A stretch of DNA of 38,963 bases from Candidatus Woesearchaeota archaeon (lineage in GTDB: Archaea; Nanobdellota; Nanobdellia; Woesearchaeales; GW2011-AR9): NCBI GenBank assembly GCA_016214025.1, contig JACRPH010000076.1:1-38963 (forward strand). The letters run 5' to 3'. This document shows positions 38,100-38,963 of this stretch, piece by piece. Position 1 is the stretch's first letter; the number at the start of each line of letters is the position of its first letter. The translations under genes were made by a program, and so were the position numbers. Under the pieces are notes generated by a model, which saw nothing but the letters and a program-made list of their open reading frames with translations, was not told where the DNA came from and ran no database searches.

Positions 38100-38160
38100 C
38101 AAGAAATCGCATCGCTACCGCTGTTATGACGAAGGCGACCATTACAGCTGGATTTCTTCC
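38100..38160 (+). pseudogene. Surface-protein gene fragment
   Basis: RYRCYDEGDHYSWISS*; TGACGAAGGCGACCATTACAGCTGG (38127-38151) matches 37221-37245 at 24/25. Confidence 0.6.
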
Positions 38161-38198
38161 TAAATTTTTATAAAGTAACCACTCTTTTAAGCCTTAAT

Positions 38199-38393
38199 AT
38201 GGAAGCTACTACTAAGAAACAAATTAATAATTTGGACATCTATCAAAAAAGAATAGAAATATTGGTTGGAGCACGATTCAAAGAAACCGATAAGATTTCT
38301 TCGGCTTTAGAAGTTCAAGATAGATTAAGGAAGAAAATAGGCCACTGGCACGGAGCAGAAGAAATAAAAAAATGGCGAATCCAGAGAAATTAG
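38199..38393 (+). CDS. Putative antitoxin of VapBC module
   Basis: 64-aa ORF overlapping the downstream PIN gene start. Confidence 0.6.
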   Translation: MEATTKKQINNLDIYQKRIEILVGARFKETDKISSALEVQDRLRKKIGHWHGAEEIKKWRIQRN

Positions 38394-38806
38394 ATAACGC
38401 GGTTTTAGATTCTTCGGTAATAATTAAATGGTTTTCTGAGGAAGAAGATACTGATATTGCTTTAAGCCTTAGAGAGAAGAATATTAATGGAGAACTGATG
38501 ATTGCGGTTCCCGATTTGTCGTTATATGAAGTGGCCAATGCTTTAAGATATAATCCAACTATCGATGAAGATAATGTTAAAGAAGCAATAGATAGCATTA
38601 TCGCACTCGGGATTAATATTGTTGTTCCCACCAAAGAAGTCATGGACTTAGCGATTTCATTTGCTTTGAAGTATGATATTACGGTATATGATGCTTACTT
38701 TATTGCTCTGGCCAAAGTATTAGATTTTGCTTGTATCACCGCAGACGAAAAGCTCTATCAAAAAGTAAAAGAATTGAATTTTGTAAGGTTGTTGAAGAAT
38801 TGTTAA
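38372..38806 (+). CDS. vapC: PIN-domain toxin VapC
   Basis: AVLDSSVIIKWFSEEEDTDIA...DLSLYEVANAL...YDITVYDAYFIALAKVLDFACITADEKLY. Confidence 0.9.
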   Translation: MANPEKLDNAVLDSSVIIKWFSEEEDTDIALSLREKNINGELMIAVPDLSLYEVANALRYNPTIDEDNVKEAIDSIIALGINIVVPTKEVMDLAISFALKYDITVYDAYFIALAKVLDFACITADEKLYQKVKELNFVRLLKNC

Positions 38807-38867
38807 TTTTCCCTCCGCAACCTTTATATATCTCCACTATTTTTGAGTAATAAACGGAGGTTTTAAC

Positions 38868-38963
38868 ATGGCAATAAACGATTTAATTGGAAATAAGTTC
38901 TTTAGGATAGCAGGCACATTAGCTGCTTTAACTGTGCCTTATGTTGTAGGGTGTGAAGGGGAT
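38868..38963 (+). CDS. Putative lipoprotein paralog B (truncated by window edge)
   Basis: MAINDLIGNKFFRIAGTLAALTVPYVVGCEGD, near-identical to the start of the 35347 gene, same upstream block. Confidence 0.75.
   Translation, partial: MAINDLIGNKFFRIAGTLAALTVPYVVGCEGD

Noticed and set aside
1-38963. CRISPR array, tRNA or rRNA genes
   Set aside because: No regularly spaced repeats and no recognisable tRNA/rRNA sequence seen by eye; a tRNAscan/Infernal run would be needed to exclude small RNAs.

Overview
Archaeal chromosome segment (probably DPANN/Woesearchaeota-like; the taxon is inferred only from gene content). It holds a replication cluster: PolD large subunit DP2 with a 509-aa intein, PolD small subunit DP1, Cdc6/Orc1, a candidate oriC with two inverted ORB-like boxes, an OB-fold/RPA-like protein, and MCM with a 528-aa intein. 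Information-processing genes include RNase Z, Hjc, TFE, a disrupted aIF2-beta plus DUF424, TBP, RNase P Rpp30, and a SAMP/TtuA-Ncs6/E1 thiolation operon. A degenerate ThiI-like protein is also present. The left edge carries the start of an IS110-family transposase next to a single-chain type IIG-like R-M enzyme. The right ~6.5 kb is an accessory region with Cys-rich surface/lipoprotein paralogs, broken surface-protein fragments sharing one breakpoint segment, and several toxin-antitoxin cassettes (HEPN/MNT, PIN/RHH, VapBC). Main unusual findings: (i) a PolD intein whose last residue is Arg rather than Asn/Gln; (ii) a ~300-bp palindromic MITE-like element with a 12-bp flanking repeat between dp1 and dp2; (iii) an apparent aIF2-beta deletion/frameshift; (iv) a kinase gene split by a ~70-bp double-hairpin insertion; (v) surface-gene fragments whose breakpoints coincide and border an ATPase cassette and a TA cassette. 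All homology calls come from reading motifs by eye; no searches were run.
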